Positions 1 through 12,280 are shown, numbered from the stretch's first letter. The stretch: DNA of 64,000 nucleotides from Okapia johnstoni (GCA_024291935.2 CM044306.1:5652501-5716500), one strand, 5' to 3'. The notes: a model not told the origin generated them from the sequence alone. Numbers and translations: made by a program.

Positions 1-150
1 GATCCCTGGGTTGGGAAGATCCCCTGGAGCAGAAAGTGGCTACCAACTCCAGTATTCTTGCCTGGAAAATCCCACAGACAGTGGAGCCTGGCAGGCTACA
101 GTCTATGGGGTCACAAAGAGTCAGACACAACTGAGCAACTGAGCACACGC
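1..150 (+). mobile_element. Bov-tA SINE, cut by window edge
   Basis: This is the 3' two thirds of a Bov-tA SINE: the GATCCCTGGGTTGGGAAGAT segment, then the CTCCAGTATTCTTGCCTGG core, then the GGGTCACAAAGAGTCAGACA end. The tRNA-Glu-like 5' part lies outside the window. Confidence 0.92.
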
Positions 151-990
151 TTCAGTTTCCTACGGTTTCATGGAAATTCTGCTTTCTATGATTTCTGAAC
201 ATTTCAATGAAGTTCTCCAGTTTGGGGGAATCATCTGATGGATAAGTCTCTTTGAATGATCTAGTACCCAGATGAGAGAGGGAAACTATGACATCATAGT
301 TTCCAATGTCACCCTCTTAGTCTAGAGCATCAAAGCTGCTGCTCTTCACCCTTCCTAAGACGGAATTCTTGCAAACCTGGCTGCATGGCTCCCAAAGCCG
401 GACAAAAGCTTCCAGCTTTCCTGGCACTTTTCATTGCTTTCAAATGTATCTTCTGTAAAAGGCAATCGCATTGAGTCGCTTTAGTGTCTTTTGGGAAAAG
501 TCCTTCCACAGCGTTGGGTCCACTGTGAGCATCTCCTTCCCAGGATGTCGAGCAGTTATTGACTTCTTGGTTTTTTCTAGCTGATTGCAATGTTCTGTTT
601 CTTATACCAGCAGCTTGCCTAAAGCATCAGAACCATGCTCATCCACGTCGCTCGAGGTGGCCCTGAGGCTCCGATTACTCAGCACTCAAGAACAATGTCA
701 TTGCAGGAAGGAACGGTCCACAGGCTGCCGGCGAGCCCTCTGTCTTCGCAGGAGTCAGGTTGCTCCACAACTATCTGTGTGGGGCTGTCTCTACAAAGTG
801 TTCTTGCCACAAGACTCCTGGGGGGGTTTCTCTCTAATGATATGCCTTCTTCCCCCATGAAAGAGACTGGTGTTCAGTGTTCAGAACTAAAAATCCACTG
901 TTTGCCAGTGAGTGCCAAGAGGCAGGCCTGAATCATGATGGACGACCTAGCTGCCCACTCAGGCATATCAGGCTGTGTGCATCCACAGAA
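151..990. other. single-copy sequence, no gene seen
   Basis: No repeat family is recognised. Overlapping short open frames on both strands (330-931) have no family resemblance or exon signals. Confidence 0.5.
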
Positions 991-994
991 AGTT

Positions 995-1075
995 ATCGCC
1001 CTGATTCATTCATTCATTGAAGGTATATTTGAGTGCTGGCTCTGGGAAGACAGCAGAGAACAAGGCTACAAGAAT
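995..1075 (-). repeat. L2 LINE fragment (probable)
   Basis: The run ATTCATTCATTGAAGGTATA followed by a GAACAAGGC-type stretch matches the antisense 3' end of L2, which reads as ATTCATTCAACAAATATTTA on this strand. The fragment is short and diverged. Confidence 0.45.
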
Positions 1076-1268
1076 TGGTTAGCTCTATTAGGTGACGTTG
1101 CTGAGGACAGGGACCAGGATTGATGGGGTGGGGGCTTTTCATAGAAGACCCACTACGTGTTAACACTACATCCAAACTACACTACGTATACATCTTCTCT
1201 AATCCGTACCACACAGATTATCCAGATGAAGACACCAAGCTTGCACGGGTCTTAAGAAGCAGAGCAGG

Positions 1269-1572
1269 GACTTTCCCAGTGTTCCAGGGGTTAAGAAGTT
1301 GCCTGCCAATGCAGGGGACATGGGTCCAATCCCTGATCCAAGAAAGTTTCACATGCTGCAGGGCAAATAAGCCCGTGCCCCACAGCTACTGAGCCTGGGC
1401 TCTGGAACCTGCGAGTTGAAACTACCGAGCCTGCATGCCCTAGAGCCCGTGTTCTGCAACAAGAGAAGCCACCGCAGCTAGAGAGTCGCCCCCGCTCCCT
1501 TTAACTAGAGAAAGCCCTCACTGCAACGAAGACCCAGCACGGCCAAAAAAATAAATAAAAAAATAAAAGAAC
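1269..1572 (+). mobile_element. CHR-type tRNA-Glu SINE
   Basis: This is a nearly full-length cetartiodactyl CHR SINE. It has a tRNA-derived head (CCAGGGGTTAAGAAGTTGCC), repeated 'actgagcctg' body units, a 3' 'gcaacgaagacccagca' segment and an AATAAA-rich tail. CAGAGCAGG (1260-1268) and CAGAGCTGG (1573-1581) look like the target-site duplication. Confidence 0.88.
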
Positions 1573-1734
1573 CAGAGCTGGGGTCCAAACCTCAGTAGAA
1601 GTGTCTCCCGAGCCCACACACTCCTGCCTGACACATTCCAGAACCAGACGCGGAGGCTATCATAGCATCTCAGACTGAAGGTCCCGCCGGCCTTTCCATC
1701 TATAGAATGGAGCCCCTGCGTATAAAGAGGGTGT

Positions 1735-1850
1735 GATGGGGAAGGAGCTAGGAGAATGGGCCAATCCGCCTGCGTCTAGTTCCTGGTTCTACGCGTTAAC
1801 TTGCGGCCTCTCTGTGCCTCAGTTGCCTCATTGGTAAAGTGGCTCTTGTG
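1735..1850 (-). repeat. MIR SINE fragment
   Basis: The segment GCCTCAGTTGCCTCATTGGT after a 'cctggttctacgcgtta' stretch is the antisense core of the mammalian MIR SINE. Confidence 0.6.
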
Positions 1851-1854
1851 CACT

Positions 1855-2063
1855 CATGAGTACACGCTAAGTTGTGTCCGACTCTTTGCAACCCCGTGGA
1901 CTGCAGCCTTCCAGGCTCCTCTGCCCATGGGATTCTCTAGGCAAGAAATACTGGAGTGGGTTGCCATTTCCTTCTCCAGGGGATCACCCCAACTCAAGGA
2001 TCCAACCTGTGTCTTCTGCATTGGCAGGAGGATTCTTTACCACTGTGCCACCAGGGAAGCCCC
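1855..2063 (-). mobile_element. Bov-tA SINE
   Basis: An antisense Bov-tA: GTGTCCGACTCTTTGCAACC, the TTCTCTAGGCAAGAAATACT core, and the tRNA-like end GTGCCACCAGGGAAGCCCC. Confidence 0.93.
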
Positions 2064-4527
2064 ATCTAAACATAAATATCTCCAATGCCATCACTTTGGG
2101 CTTAGAGCTTAAACGTAGCAATTCTGGAGGGACACAGTCAGCCTATAGTAATGAGTGAAGCATATTAAGAGATCAGTAAATGTCAGCTCCACCTGCAAGG
2201 CATGTGAAGGTTGCACAAGAATCCTCCAGGCCACTTTGTTGGTCCAAGACCATTATACAGAAGAGCAAGGAGTCACCCATCTGCCAGAGAGCATGAGGTC
2301 ATTATTTATCAGAATTAACCTTTATTTTGTATTTGTGGGGAGAGGTATTTTATGGGGAAGTTAGTCCACCACTTTTTGCAGCCTTAAAGGATGCCTTTTA
2401 AGAGGCTGCTTCTTCCTTCCCTACTTCCTTTCCTGTGGCTCAGCTCCTTGGCCACTGAGGTCATCTCTGGTTGGGGTGCACGTCCTCCTCCCCGCATGAG
2501 CCTCAGACCTGAGAGCACTGACTCTTCCAAGCCATTTGGCAGCCCTGGTTGATTTTATCACGGTTGTAACTCTCTGGAATAGCTGCCATTAAGCTACAGC
2601 GAGTAGTGCAAAGCTGGTACTCTTGTGTCTACAGCCGTGTTTTCATAAATTTCTATGGGCACTCATTGAGTGCCTACTGTGTGTGTCCTGTGGATGCCTA
2701 CTGAGTTTTCTATCTCCACCACCTACCACCATCCCCACCACCACAGCAAACGTACCTCATTATCATCTCTGAATGGAAAGCTTGTCCCATGGTTCCTGGA
2801 CAAGGAGAGCTCCCTGTCCTTCCCATTCCAGGGTCTGCTCTCTCTCCAGCAGTCTCCACTCAGCCCAGAGACAAAACCTTCAGGGACTAGCCCCCTGGTC
2901 TCATGTCTTGGTAAGCTAACCTCCCTCCACCCAAATCTCCCTCTGTTCTTCATTCCCCAATGCCCTGCAGCCACCCTTAAATGCATCCTGATTTATAATC
3001 TTCTTTGGTTTTTTAAACCTTCTGTATTGCTGTTCCCATCCCTACTTCTCTGATCGTTCTGTATCTCCGAGTTTTCTTCTCTCTTGAACACTCAGCTCTC
3101 TTGGACCCCTTCTCTGTTCATCGATCTTGCCCCACCTCTGCCACTGCCCATCCCTAAGTCTATCACACAACTCAGAAACAACTATTTCCATAGCCCAGCA
3201 CCACCCCCCATCTCCATCCACAGCAGGCTCAGGCTCCCAGACAGGTAGCCCTTGAACTCCAGATTCACGGATGTGTTACTGACAGGTGTCTACTCCAACC
3301 TGAGTCTAGGGACTTGCAAATGGAGAAGAAATTTCAAGTGGTGGCTCCGCGCTGGATCACATTTCTGCTTTGAAAAGACAACAGGTCTGGTCTGGACGCC
3401 CAGCTAGTGAGTTATCACCCTCCACTCCTGCAATTTCCATCGAGCTGATTTCAAGTGGGCTTATGTATTATCTCTGCTACTGCCAAAAACACCGCAGGGC
3501 TCTTGAGAGTAGACAATAGGTATTTCAGGCGCACTCCTGCACACGTGGGTGCCCGCAACCACCCCATCATTTTCCCAGACTTATTTTGCAGTGGTATGAA
3601 AGAGCACAAAGAATTTCTAAGTCAGTTGTATTCTTTGCTGTTATTATTAGTTGTAGTGAATTGAAGAGGGACAAACAATGTAGCTTGTTCTGTCGCCTCT
3701 CCAGTCCTAGAGATTTATTTTAGAGAACTATTTTTTTTTTTATCACTGTATTGAAGGAACTCAAGAAAGACTAATTACACTCCTCTCTCTTTTAGCTGAG
3801 CATAAAGCTGGATCCGATGGTGAGCCTGAGTGATCTGCTATGGGGTGGTGTTTTTGTGTCTCGGCTTGAAGATGACTGGGGAATCTCCTGAGTCTTTGCA
3901 TGTGTCTTTGGAAAACTGTGAGCATCACGCCTGGCACCCATGTCCAAGGTGGCGATCAAGGTCCTGAGCAACAGCGTTAGATGCCCATGTGGATGATGGC
4001 ACAGAAGGACCCTCCATCTCCCATCTTCCCAATTTCCCCTTGACCCATGAATTGTTCTATTTGGTGCAGAAATAGTTCTCTCCATTCTCAAAGCCAGGCA
4101 TAGTCATGTATAAAACCCACTCTTCTGCTTCTGATTGAGTCTTTGTGCCCCAGGACTGAGGGCTGAGGACCCTCGGGAGCAACCTGGAAGACCAGCCTCT
4201 GCAGGCGGATGGTCCTGACCCCACCCCCAATTTCCAGCCCAAAGTCCCCCCTGCCCCTTCTTCTCTAGACTCTGCGGTGATCCCGTCCAACCACGTGGTG
4301 GTTTCACTCAGAAACTCTCCAGCTCTCACACTGCTCAGCACGGCCACGGATCACATGATACATTCACAAAGCCCAGGTCCTTAGTTCGCAAGTACCGAAG
4401 CTGAGCCTAAGATCCCCATGGAAGAATTTCTTAGCTGGATAAATCCTTAAAGGTCAAGCACAGATAGAAATTTCCTAGATGGAAGCTCAGAGGATCCTTA
4501 GCCGTGGCAGAACTACTGGTTTGAAAT
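2064..4527. other. long single-copy stretch, no gene seen
   Basis: I recognise no interspersed repeat or exon. Frames at 2670-3053 (plus), 3792-4091 and 4057-4347 (minus) lack any family signature. About 3400-3780 is A/T-rich and non-repetitive and may be conserved noncoding DNA. A short piece near 2660-2690 resembles an L2 end. Confidence 0.45.
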
Positions 4528-4742
4528 ACTTCCCTAGTGGCTCAGGGGTGAAGAATCCATCTGCAAAGCAGGAGACGCAGGAGACATGGGTTTTATCCCT
4601 GGATCTGGAAATTCCCCTGGAGGAGGGCATGGCAACCCCCTCCAGTATCATTGCTGGGAAAATCCCATGGACAGAGGAGCCTGGCGGACTACGGTCCGTG
4701 GGGTCACAAAGAGTTGGACATGACTGAGCAACTAAGCATGAG
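4528..4742 (+). mobile_element. Bov-tA SINE
   Basis: It opens with CTTCCCTAGTGGCTCAGGGG (tRNA-Glu-derived head), has the GGAGGGCATGGCAACC junction, and ends at GGGTCACAAAGAGTTGGACA. Confidence 0.93.
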
Positions 4743-4859
4743 CAGCACAATCTGATTAGAGCCCTGGAGTTTTCACGGAGGAGCAGCAGGGCTGCCCGAC
4801 CCTCCTGCTCCCTCCAGCCAGGCCTTGAGCTGCCTGGAGCCCATCACCCGACAACCAGG

Positions 4860-4990
4860 GTGAGGTGGCCCAGGAGCTGGGAAAACACGTGTTCTAATTT
4901 CAGCTCCAGAGCAGGCTGTGCAACTCTGGGCCCAGCTCGCCCCCTCTCTGAGCCTTTCACGTTTGTAAAAGGAGGCAGTCACAGCAGATT
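4860..4990 (-). repeat. MIR SINE fragment
   Basis: The order 'gctgtgcaactctgggcc', then 'ctctctgagcctttcacg', then 'gtaaaaggaggca' follows the antisense MIR core. Confidence 0.55.
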
Positions 4991-5018
4991 ACCTCTGGGG
5001 TTCCTACTGCTGCATGAT

Positions 5019-5209
5019 TTTTATTGCTTTACATTTATTTATTTAATCTTTGGCTGCACTGGCTCTTGGTTGCAGGCTTTCTCTAGTTGCAGCTGTCAGG
5101 CTTGGTTGCCCTGCAGCATGTGAGATCTCAGTTCCCTGACCAGGGATGGAACTTGTGTCCTCTGCAGTGGAAGGTGGATTCTTAACCACTGGACTGCCAG
5201 AGAAATCCC
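5019..5209 (-). mobile_element. CHR-type tRNA-Glu SINE
   Basis: An antisense CHR element: a T-rich tail (TTATTTATTTAATCTTTGGC), a body, then AACCACTGGACTGCCAGAGA at the tRNA-like end. TGCATGAT flanks it on both sides (5011-5018 and 5210-5217) as a target-site duplication. Confidence 0.9.
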
Positions 5210-5217
5210 TGCATGAT

Positions 5218-6774
5218 GTCTTATTTTTAAAAAAACTCCTCCATTTTGAGGGGCTCTGAGACGTGACAGAAAGCATTTCCAAGGGGGGACATCTGAGTTT
5301 CCTCTAGAAATTTTCAAGAGGGAAAATATCCACCAATAGGAAAGGAGCAGCAAGAGACATCCTCAGAAGACGGGGCCAGGTTGTGACCGGAGGGTGGGGC
5401 TGGAACTGGGACCCTGGACCACATACTCTCCCCTGGATCTTTGAGCTAAGATCAGACATTTTCTACAAAACAGGACACTGGACAGCAACTCGGCAACCCA
5501 GGGACATGGTCCACTGCTTGTGTTAATGTTCCGTGATGGAGACACAAGGACGGTGTCCCAGCCTACCTTTCACTGCTCTGGAAGTGGGAGGGGTCTAATC
5601 CCCCACCCATGAGAGGCAGGACTAACCGCAGGCTGGAGGGAAGAGGTGGCAAGACAAGAGTAGGAACGCCGGAATCACTTGAAAAGAACAAATAGATCAA
5701 AAACCACAAGCAACATCAGCAAGTCCCAGAGGGCAAGGCAAGCCCACAAATATTGATGCTGAAGCCGGTGGAGAAGTCCATCCAGGAAGGCCAGGAAATC
5801 AGGAAGCTGGCAGTCCCACCGAGGGCTATTCAGAGCCCCAGCCACTGCGACCATCTCCGCTCATGCGGCTTTTTCTAATGGACGCGGAGCCTTCAAATCC
5901 CTCTTTCCGGGCCCCTCAGAGGGCTGTTAACACCGTTTGCCAGCGAAAAAGTTCAGGAAGACATCTTCAGGGTTGAAACCAACTGTTCCATGGCTCTCCT
6001 GCCCTGCTGCCTTCTGTAACAGGAGGTGGGGAGTGGAGCCAGCTGGCCCACCGCCCCCTCCTCTCTACTCGGGCTCCCACGAGAGGGGTCACCTGGCAGT
6101 GAATCAAGGAAAGACTCTTTAGAGAGAAGGAGAGCTTACCGCCTACCTGCCTCTCTGCAGCTGCCAGCACTGATATGGGAGCCCTATGCTTGGTGGGTCA
6201 GAGTCTCAGCTGAAAACTATTACGGTCGGTGGCTTTCCCTGTCTGACCTCATTCCATCTCGGTGATTGCAAACTGGGAGGGGTCTTGGAGATCAATCCAA
6301 CTCATTTCTCTGATGGTGAGCAAAGAGAGAAGGTCGGGAATGGGAAAAGATGTACCTAGAGTCGTGCTGGCAAGAGAGCAGAAGTGAAATCTGCACAGGT
6401 GAAAACGCACGACAGAGCCTGAGATGATTCCAAGAGTCAGCAGACCTGTAAGAGCCAAGTGACCCATCTCTGGGGACCCATCTAAGTGGAGGTGGGTACC
6501 TGGAAAAGTGGTGGGAGCCAAGGGTGCCTGGAGGGGAAGCTTGGCCGAGTGGGCGTGGCCTCAGAGGAGAGCCAGTCACAAAAGGCCACTCGTCTTGATC
6601 TCCTTGCAGCACGTATCCACTTCCCAGTGTGGTAGCTGGTAGCTCAGTGCTTCTCGCTGAGTGATGTGGTCCCAGAAGAGACTTGGACTTCCCTTTTTAA
6701 GGGATTCTCATGCTCTTGGACCCACAAGGGGAAGGTGAGTTTGAGGGTGAAAGACACAGAATTTGAGGAAAGTT
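5218..6774. other. single-copy sequence, no gene seen
   Basis: No repeat or exon is recognised. The frames at 5937-6612 are short, overlap on both strands and have no family resemblance. Confidence 0.45.
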
Positions 6775-6782
6775 ATAACTTG

Positions 6783-7162
6783 AGTGCCAAAGAATTGATG
6801 CTTTCGAATTGTGGTGCTGGAGAAGGCTTGAGAGTCCCTCAGACAGAAAGCAGATCAAACCAGTCAATCCTAAAGGAAATCAACCCTGAATATTCATTGG
6901 AAGGACTGATGCTGAAGCTCCAATACTTTGGCTACCTGATGTGAAGAGCTGACTCATTGGAAAAGATCCTGATGCTGGGAAAGAAGGAATGAGGGCAGGA
7001 GAAGGGGGCAACAGAGGATGAAATCATTTTTGATGGTATCACAGATTCAATGGACATAAGTTTGAGCAAACTCCCGGAGATACTGAAGGACAGGGAAGCC
7101 TGGTGTGCTGCAGTCCATGGGGTTGCAAAGCGTCAGATACAACTTAGTGAGTGAACAGCAGC
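6783..7162 (+). mobile_element. BovB (RTE) LINE 3' end
   Basis: A 5'-truncated BovB/BovA2-type 3' end in sense orientation, from 'attgatgctttcgaattgtgg' to CATGGGGTTGCAAAGCGTCA. Part of the old ORF2 C-terminus is readable but broken by stops. ATAACTTG on both sides (6775-6782 and 7163-7170) is a candidate target-site duplication. Confidence 0.93.
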
Positions 7163-7170
7163 ATAACTTG

Positions 7171-7675
7171 GATACAAATACAGACAGCTCTATCCCATCT
7201 GTTTGTCTCCAAGCTGTGGGTGTGGTATAGTCCTAAAGATGAGAGCCATTAAACTTATTAGCTAGGATCAGGCAACTCAGTGGTTATCTGAACTTAGACA
7301 CCCTATGTCTTTCTGCTTCTGCTAGCCTAGCACACAACTTCCATTTCAAGGCTCTGACTTGGCCCAATATGGCTGCTGGAGCTCCAGGCATCACTTTCCA
7401 GGCAGAAGGGTAGGAAAGAGTGGGAAAGGCATCAAAGGGTAGTATGCCTTTCAGCTGAGCCAGCTTCCCTTGAGCCTCCTGCCCAGACATCCCATTGAAC
7501 ATAACCACTTACATCCCATGAACAGAATTTGGTCCTGTGGTTGTGCCTAGCTGCTCGGAAAACCAGAAAATGGGGGTTTTAGCTGGTTTTATCAGCTCCC
7601 CAAATATAACAGATTCTCTGGTTAGGGAAGAAAAGGATTGAGCCTATTGGACGGAACCAGGAGTTCTGGCTTCCC
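7171..7675. other. single-copy sequence
   Basis: Nothing recognised. The minus-strand frame at 7284-7508 has no family resemblance. Confidence 0.4.
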
Positions 7676-7679
7676 CTTG

Positions 7680-7810
7680 GGTCTGGTTTCCTCTGTGCTC
7701 TGGCTGTGCGGTTGTAACCCTGGTTTTCTACATCTGTGAAATGAGGAAAACCAAGGCAGACTCCTCCCCTACCTCAAAGAGCAAGCATGATAATAAAGAA
7801 CTTAATTAAA
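7680..7810 (-). repeat. MIR SINE fragment
   Basis: The stretch 'ggttttctacatctgtgaaatgagg' then 'cctacctcaaagagcaagc' matches the antisense MIR 3' half. Confidence 0.5.
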
Positions 7811-7904
7811 ATCAAAAAAGATATAAAGAGAGCAAAGGAAGGAAAATAAGCTGGTTGGGGGCCAGGCGCCCACAGGAGTGGAGCTTGGCCCAGCTGGCCA
7901 GCTC

Positions 7905-8060
7905 TGTTGTCAACACTCCAGGGGAGCAGGCTAATTAAGGGCCCCCTGCTGCAGAGCCTTCAGAAAGGTAAGAATTCTTTGGAAATGTAACTAATTACCC
8001 CCTACCTGACTTTAAGACTAAATTTTTGTGTCTGAGCCTCCTTTAAAAGAAGCCTTACCT
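7905..8060. promoter_or_regulatory. candidate conserved noncoding element
   Basis: A non-repetitive A/T-rich island with two TAATTA homeodomain cores (7932-7937 and 7992-7997) inside G/C-richer flanks. Its regulatory role is inferred from composition and motif content only. Confidence 0.35.
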
Positions 8061-8865
8061 GTGTTGCTGCCGGCCCAGGTGGACTCATGGTGTGGACCGG
8101 TTGGGGGAGTGAGGGAGGTACCAGGTCAAATGGGCAAGTGAGAAGTGAAAATCTGCCCACCTCCTGGTGCCCAATAGGATCAGTGTCCTCCCCTCCCTAC
8201 CTTTGGCCCGAATTGTAACAGGAGTAAAACTGAGTTCTGTCCTCTTCCTTCCCACCCCATCTCTGGTGGAGATGCTAAGGAGCTGGAGGGACCAAGGGCT
8301 GGGAGATGCAACCGGGTGGTTATGTGGGACTTGAGAGAAGCTCTCAAATAACAGGATGATGTCCATACTCCCAGGCACAAGCGTCTGCAGACCAAGGGGA
8401 GAAGAAAAATGTCACTATCATCATCACTGGAGGAGAAGGAGACAGAGGAAGAAGAGGAAGCAGCAAAGGAGGAAGGGACCACATGAAGCTCTGGTTTAGG
8501 AAGTTAAAATCAAACTCCAAGACCAGTGCCCTGCACAGGGCTTCATTCTAAGAAGATGCAATAAAGAGAAAGCAGTCAGGAGGGAAGAAGGAGGGAGAGA
8601 ATAAAGAGGGTAAAATGAAGGCAGTTTGACTATGTCTGCAAAGACTTGGAGGATGACAGACCCTTTATTGAAACTACAGAATGTTAGTATTGACCTCGGT
8701 ATGGAAAACACCTAGAGAACGTTCTTCCCGAGCTCACCTTTCCAGAGAACTGTAGTGTAGACAACAGTGAGATTTGGGGAAAATCAGGTGGAACAGGAAG
8801 GGATTCTAATAGACAATGTGAAGAACTTCCCAGCTGTAACAGCTTCCCAGAAGAGGGTTCACTTG
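8061..8865. other. single-copy sequence
   Basis: A purine-rich stretch at 8395-8480 (GAAGAGGAAG-like) produces serine-rich minus-strand frames. No gene is supported. Confidence 0.4.
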
Positions 8866-8869
8866 AAGG

Positions 8870-9560
8870 GGTTTTGTAGGATCAGTAGGAGTTCACTAGA
8901 TGGCCAGGAGGAAAGAGCATGCCAGTCAAAGGCAACACCATACGTAAAGACCACAGATGTGAAATGGCCACGGATGTCCAGGTACGTGCAGTTGGTTGGG
9001 TCTGTCTGGACAGAGGTTTGTAGGGGGAGAGTGGCCAGGGATACAGCTGAATCAATGGTCTGGTCCCACTCCTGGGAAAATGATATCATTCGGGGAATAT
9101 GGGCTTTCAGTGAAGGTAACTGGGAGCCATTGAAAGTAGTAGCAGGGGAGCAGCATAATCACCAGCACGTTTTAGGACAAGCACTCTGGCTACAGAAAGG
9201 GAAGTGGACTTAGAAGATTTGCAGCAGCACCACAAGCTGAAGGACCATCGCAAAACTCTGAGACCCCGAGTGGCTGCAGGATGGAGGGATAGAGGGCAGA
9301 AGGGCCCACTGGGTGAGTATGGACAGGACTTGGTGACTGGTGGGATGTGGAAAAATCTATGAGTCCTGCATTCCTGGTGTGGGTGATGGGTGATGGACAC
9401 CACTAACCAGGTCGGACATAAGAAGGAAGAAGTTTGACAGTGGGATGATGAATTTACCTTCTGACATCTCAACTGTGCAGTGGGAGGGGGACCTTCAGGT
9501 GGGGATGGCAGAGGACATGCGGAGCAGGAGCTGTAGGCGTGTGGGTCATCCGTGTACACG
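8870..9560 (-). repeat. old LINE-like repeat (L2 suspected)
   Basis: The segments 'gaaagagcatgcc', GGGAGCCATTGAAAGTAGTA, 'aagcactctggctac' and 'ccttcaggtggggatgg' occur in the order typical of an old mammalian repeat that I associate with L2. The family assignment is uncertain. The 148-codon plus-strand frame at 8767-9213 lies mostly within it and is not a gene. Confidence 0.5.
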
Positions 9561-9577
9561 TGACCCTCTGGTCTTTT

Positions 9578-9689
9578 TTTTTTTTCAACTGGACTGCACA
9601 ACTTTTTGGATCTTAGTTCCCCAGCCAGGGATTGAATCCCAGTGAAAGCGCCAAGTCCTAACCACTGGACTACCAGGGCACTTCCTTCT
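9578..9689 (-). mobile_element. CHR-type tRNA-Glu SINE
   Basis: An antisense CHR copy: T-rich tail, GATCTTAGTTCCCCAGCCAG, then CCACTGGACTACCAGGGCAC. It is bounded by an exact 12-bp target-site duplication, CTCTGGTCTTTT, at 9566-9577 and 9690-9701. Confidence 0.93.
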
Positions 9690-9701
9690 CTCTGGTCTTT
9701 T

Positions 9702-10884
9702 AGATCGTGGGCCTGCTTCCTTTTCTCAGGGCCCCCAGGAACTTGGTCACATTCTAGAGGAGGGCGGGCGAGCCACTTGGGGAGGACAGACCCTCCTCTG
9801 GGATAATGAGAGAGGGTGAGTGGGAGTTCCCAGGGAGGAGCCCCCTCCTTGTGAGATGCAGGTCTTTAGGACCAAGGAGCATCCCTCATGTAAGACAGAC
9901 AGCTCTTCACCAAACTGTTCTTGGCCTGGCCCCCTTGGCCGAGCAACTGCTCACACATGCACCATAATGCCAACAAGAAGCAAATGGTCTCCCTAAGAGA
10001 CTTTTGGTTGAGAAGCCCAGAGCCCTTCTTTCATGATGGCTTTAGGAAGTGCAGACCCAGGATTGGAGGGAGAAGGAAAGAGACGAAGATTGGGGGGTGG
10101 GAAGAGGGAGCAGTAATCAGTGGTGAGGACTCAGGGGAGGAGGGGGCTGGGAAAACAGGGGATGAGGGAGACAGAGAGGTGTCAAGCCCTAGGGAGTCAC
10201 CAACAGGCCGGACCAACTGATGAAAGATTCAGCCTTTGACCTGAGTCCTTCAGAAGCAGCCCCACCATCTCTTTCGGTGTCCTGGGGAGAGAGAGTGTCC
10301 AGGCGGCTCCCTCTTGTCTGTTGGCAGACGCCCACCCACTCCCATACACAGTGTCCTCCCAGATGGTGGGCTGCACGGCCCCCTCCCGCCAGCCCATCTT
10401 TGCCTTCCCTGAGCCAGAGACCTGCTGACCGGTAACCCTGGGCGGGCAGATTCCTCCCGCCTCTGCAGTGGAGAGTAAAAACTGAATCAGCCTCTTTCTT
10501 TGGACTTGCTACCAGACAGTGCTGGGAAATCGCAACGCTATTCCCCTCTCCAGCCAGGGGCGTGCAAAAGCCCACTTGAAGGGACACCACCAAAGTCAAG
10601 AGGCCTCCTCTGTGACCCGGGCCACGAGGCTCAAGGACCAGACAGTGCTTCAGACAGCAGCTGTGTCCAAGTGTCAGTCTGGGATCAGCAACGCAGAACA
10701 GGCAGCAACTTCTCAGATGAGACTGAAAGGGAGGGTCGATCACGTGGGCCCTTCCCGAGTGCGGGTGGTGATGGGGGCGTCTCTGGGGGGAGGAAAGGGG
10801 AGGTAGAAACAAAGCATGTTTGAGATGAGAAGGAAAAGACCAATTTGCCCTGCGTGGCAGCATCTCCGTCGCCATTGCAGAGAC
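9702..10884. other. single-copy sequence with long chance frames
   Basis: This is G/C-rich, non-repetitive DNA. A 228-codon minus-strand frame (10189-10875) and a 107-codon plus-strand frame (10500-10823) overlap each other. Neither shows a domain, an exon boundary or a family resemblance, so I do not call a gene. Confidence 0.45.
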
Positions 10885-11105
10885 TGTGGACCAATTATTC
10901 CATCAAGTTCGATATTAGAGAAGCCAACTTCATTAGAGCTTCAAGGCGCATGAAACGTTAATCATGGAAACCTTGCTGTTCTGCAGGAGAGACTTAACTC
11001 TGCGAAGGAAGAAAAAAACCACACTTTCATTTTCCTTTGAGGTTAATAGAAGGCTAATTTGAAAGCACTCGGTTAATGAGAAAGCTAAAAATACCTCTTG
11101 TAGGA
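10885..11105. promoter_or_regulatory. candidate conserved noncoding element
   Basis: An A/T-rich, non-repetitive block between G/C-rich flanks, with dispersed homeodomain-like cores (CCAATTATTCC, CGTTAATCATGG, GGTTAATGAG). It lies directly beside the CpG-rich stretch at 11150-11830. The function is inferred. Confidence 0.4.
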
Positions 11106-11109
11106 TCAC

Positions 11110-11830
11110 ATGCCTCAGTCCTGGCCTCAGCAGCCCCAGCCCCTCTGGAGCAGGAAGGGACCAGCAGCCACCGCGTCTGCGTCCCCGGATGTGGCCGGTG
11201 GTCCCTCCCGGGCGGCCATGTTGCTAGAGAGGGAAGCCCGCGGACCGAGGGAGTGGGGAGAGGGGCCGCCCTCCGGGGGCTCCTGGGGCGACATGGCAGG
11301 GGCTCCCCGGGTGCGGATGGCACTTCCCGGCCCCTCGCCTTCCCTGGCCGGGCCCCGCTTGATGACCAGAGCCGTCACGGGGAGGGTGTCCACTGCGCAC
11401 CTCCTGGGGAAGGAACAGGAACCCCTGGGGGTTGTCAGAGTAGCTCCCCGAGGGACGGAAGCCACAAGGGCAAGAAAAAGAATGGTTTGTGGAAAATGAA
11501 GAGAGCCTCGATGATGTGTGTGCGAGAGAGAGAGAGAGAGAGAGAGAGAAACCCAGAGAGGGATTTGATTTCAAAGAAGAAACGCCTTGAGGGCCGACAG
11601 CTCTGGAGCCGCTCAGAAGGAGAGAGGAAGGTCCTACGTGTCTGAAGAAGTCATCGATCAGGGGCGCCATCTCTTCCTTCGTCCCCGTTCCCCGGGCGTC
11701 CAGGCTGATGGACGTGGCTTTGGAGCTGGCAGGGCAGGGGGGCGCTCTCCCCACCGCGGCCCCGGACCTTGGGCTCCGGACGAACCATCTGTGAACCTCC
11801 GCCTGGGCCTCCGTGCTCACGGCATGCTGT
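11110..11830. promoter_or_regulatory. CpG-rich stretch, weak CpG-island candidate
   Basis: I count about 24 CpGs in 11161-11460 and see many more at 11640-11800, in sequence that is roughly two thirds G+C. The density is near the CpG-island borderline. A good splice-acceptor-like sequence (TTCCCTTTGCTCTGCAG, ending 11849, plus strand) follows. It could be a promoter or first-exon region of an unannotated transcript, or an old G/C-rich remnant. No coding exon is supported. Confidence 0.35.
11524..11549. repeat. (GA)n microsatellite
   Basis: About 13 uninterrupted GA dinucleotides within the CpG-rich stretch. Confidence 0.97.
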
Positions 11831-11926
11831 GTTTCCCTTTGCTCTGCAGCCCTGGCTTTCGGGGGAAATGAAGAAAATGGAGCAGGAGAAGGAGAAGGAA
11901 GGGACCTGTGCCCCACCCCCCCCACA

Positions 11927-12042
<116 letters not shown>

Positions 12043-12280
12043 CTCCTCCTCCCGGGCCTGGTCTGCTCCCCCCTCAGGTGGTCTCACCAGCACTCCCCCC
12101 ACCACGGCCCCGTCCACTGTAGAGCTCCCATTGGCTGAAAGATGCTCCCTTTAAGCACATGCCGGGCTCCTTACTCCCTCCCTTACCCCCTAACCTGGAC
12201 CCATCGGAGGGAAAGATAGAACGAGTATAGCCACAAGCGGGTAGCTGGCAGAAAGGGGACCCCCCCCACACTCTGAATTC

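Noticed and set aside
8767..9213. 148-codon plus-strand frame
   Set aside because: It lies mostly inside an old LINE-like repeat.
10189..10875. 228-codon minus-strand open frame
   Set aside because: It lies in G/C-rich DNA where stops are rare, overlaps a 107-codon plus-strand frame, and has no domain, splice signal or family resemblance.
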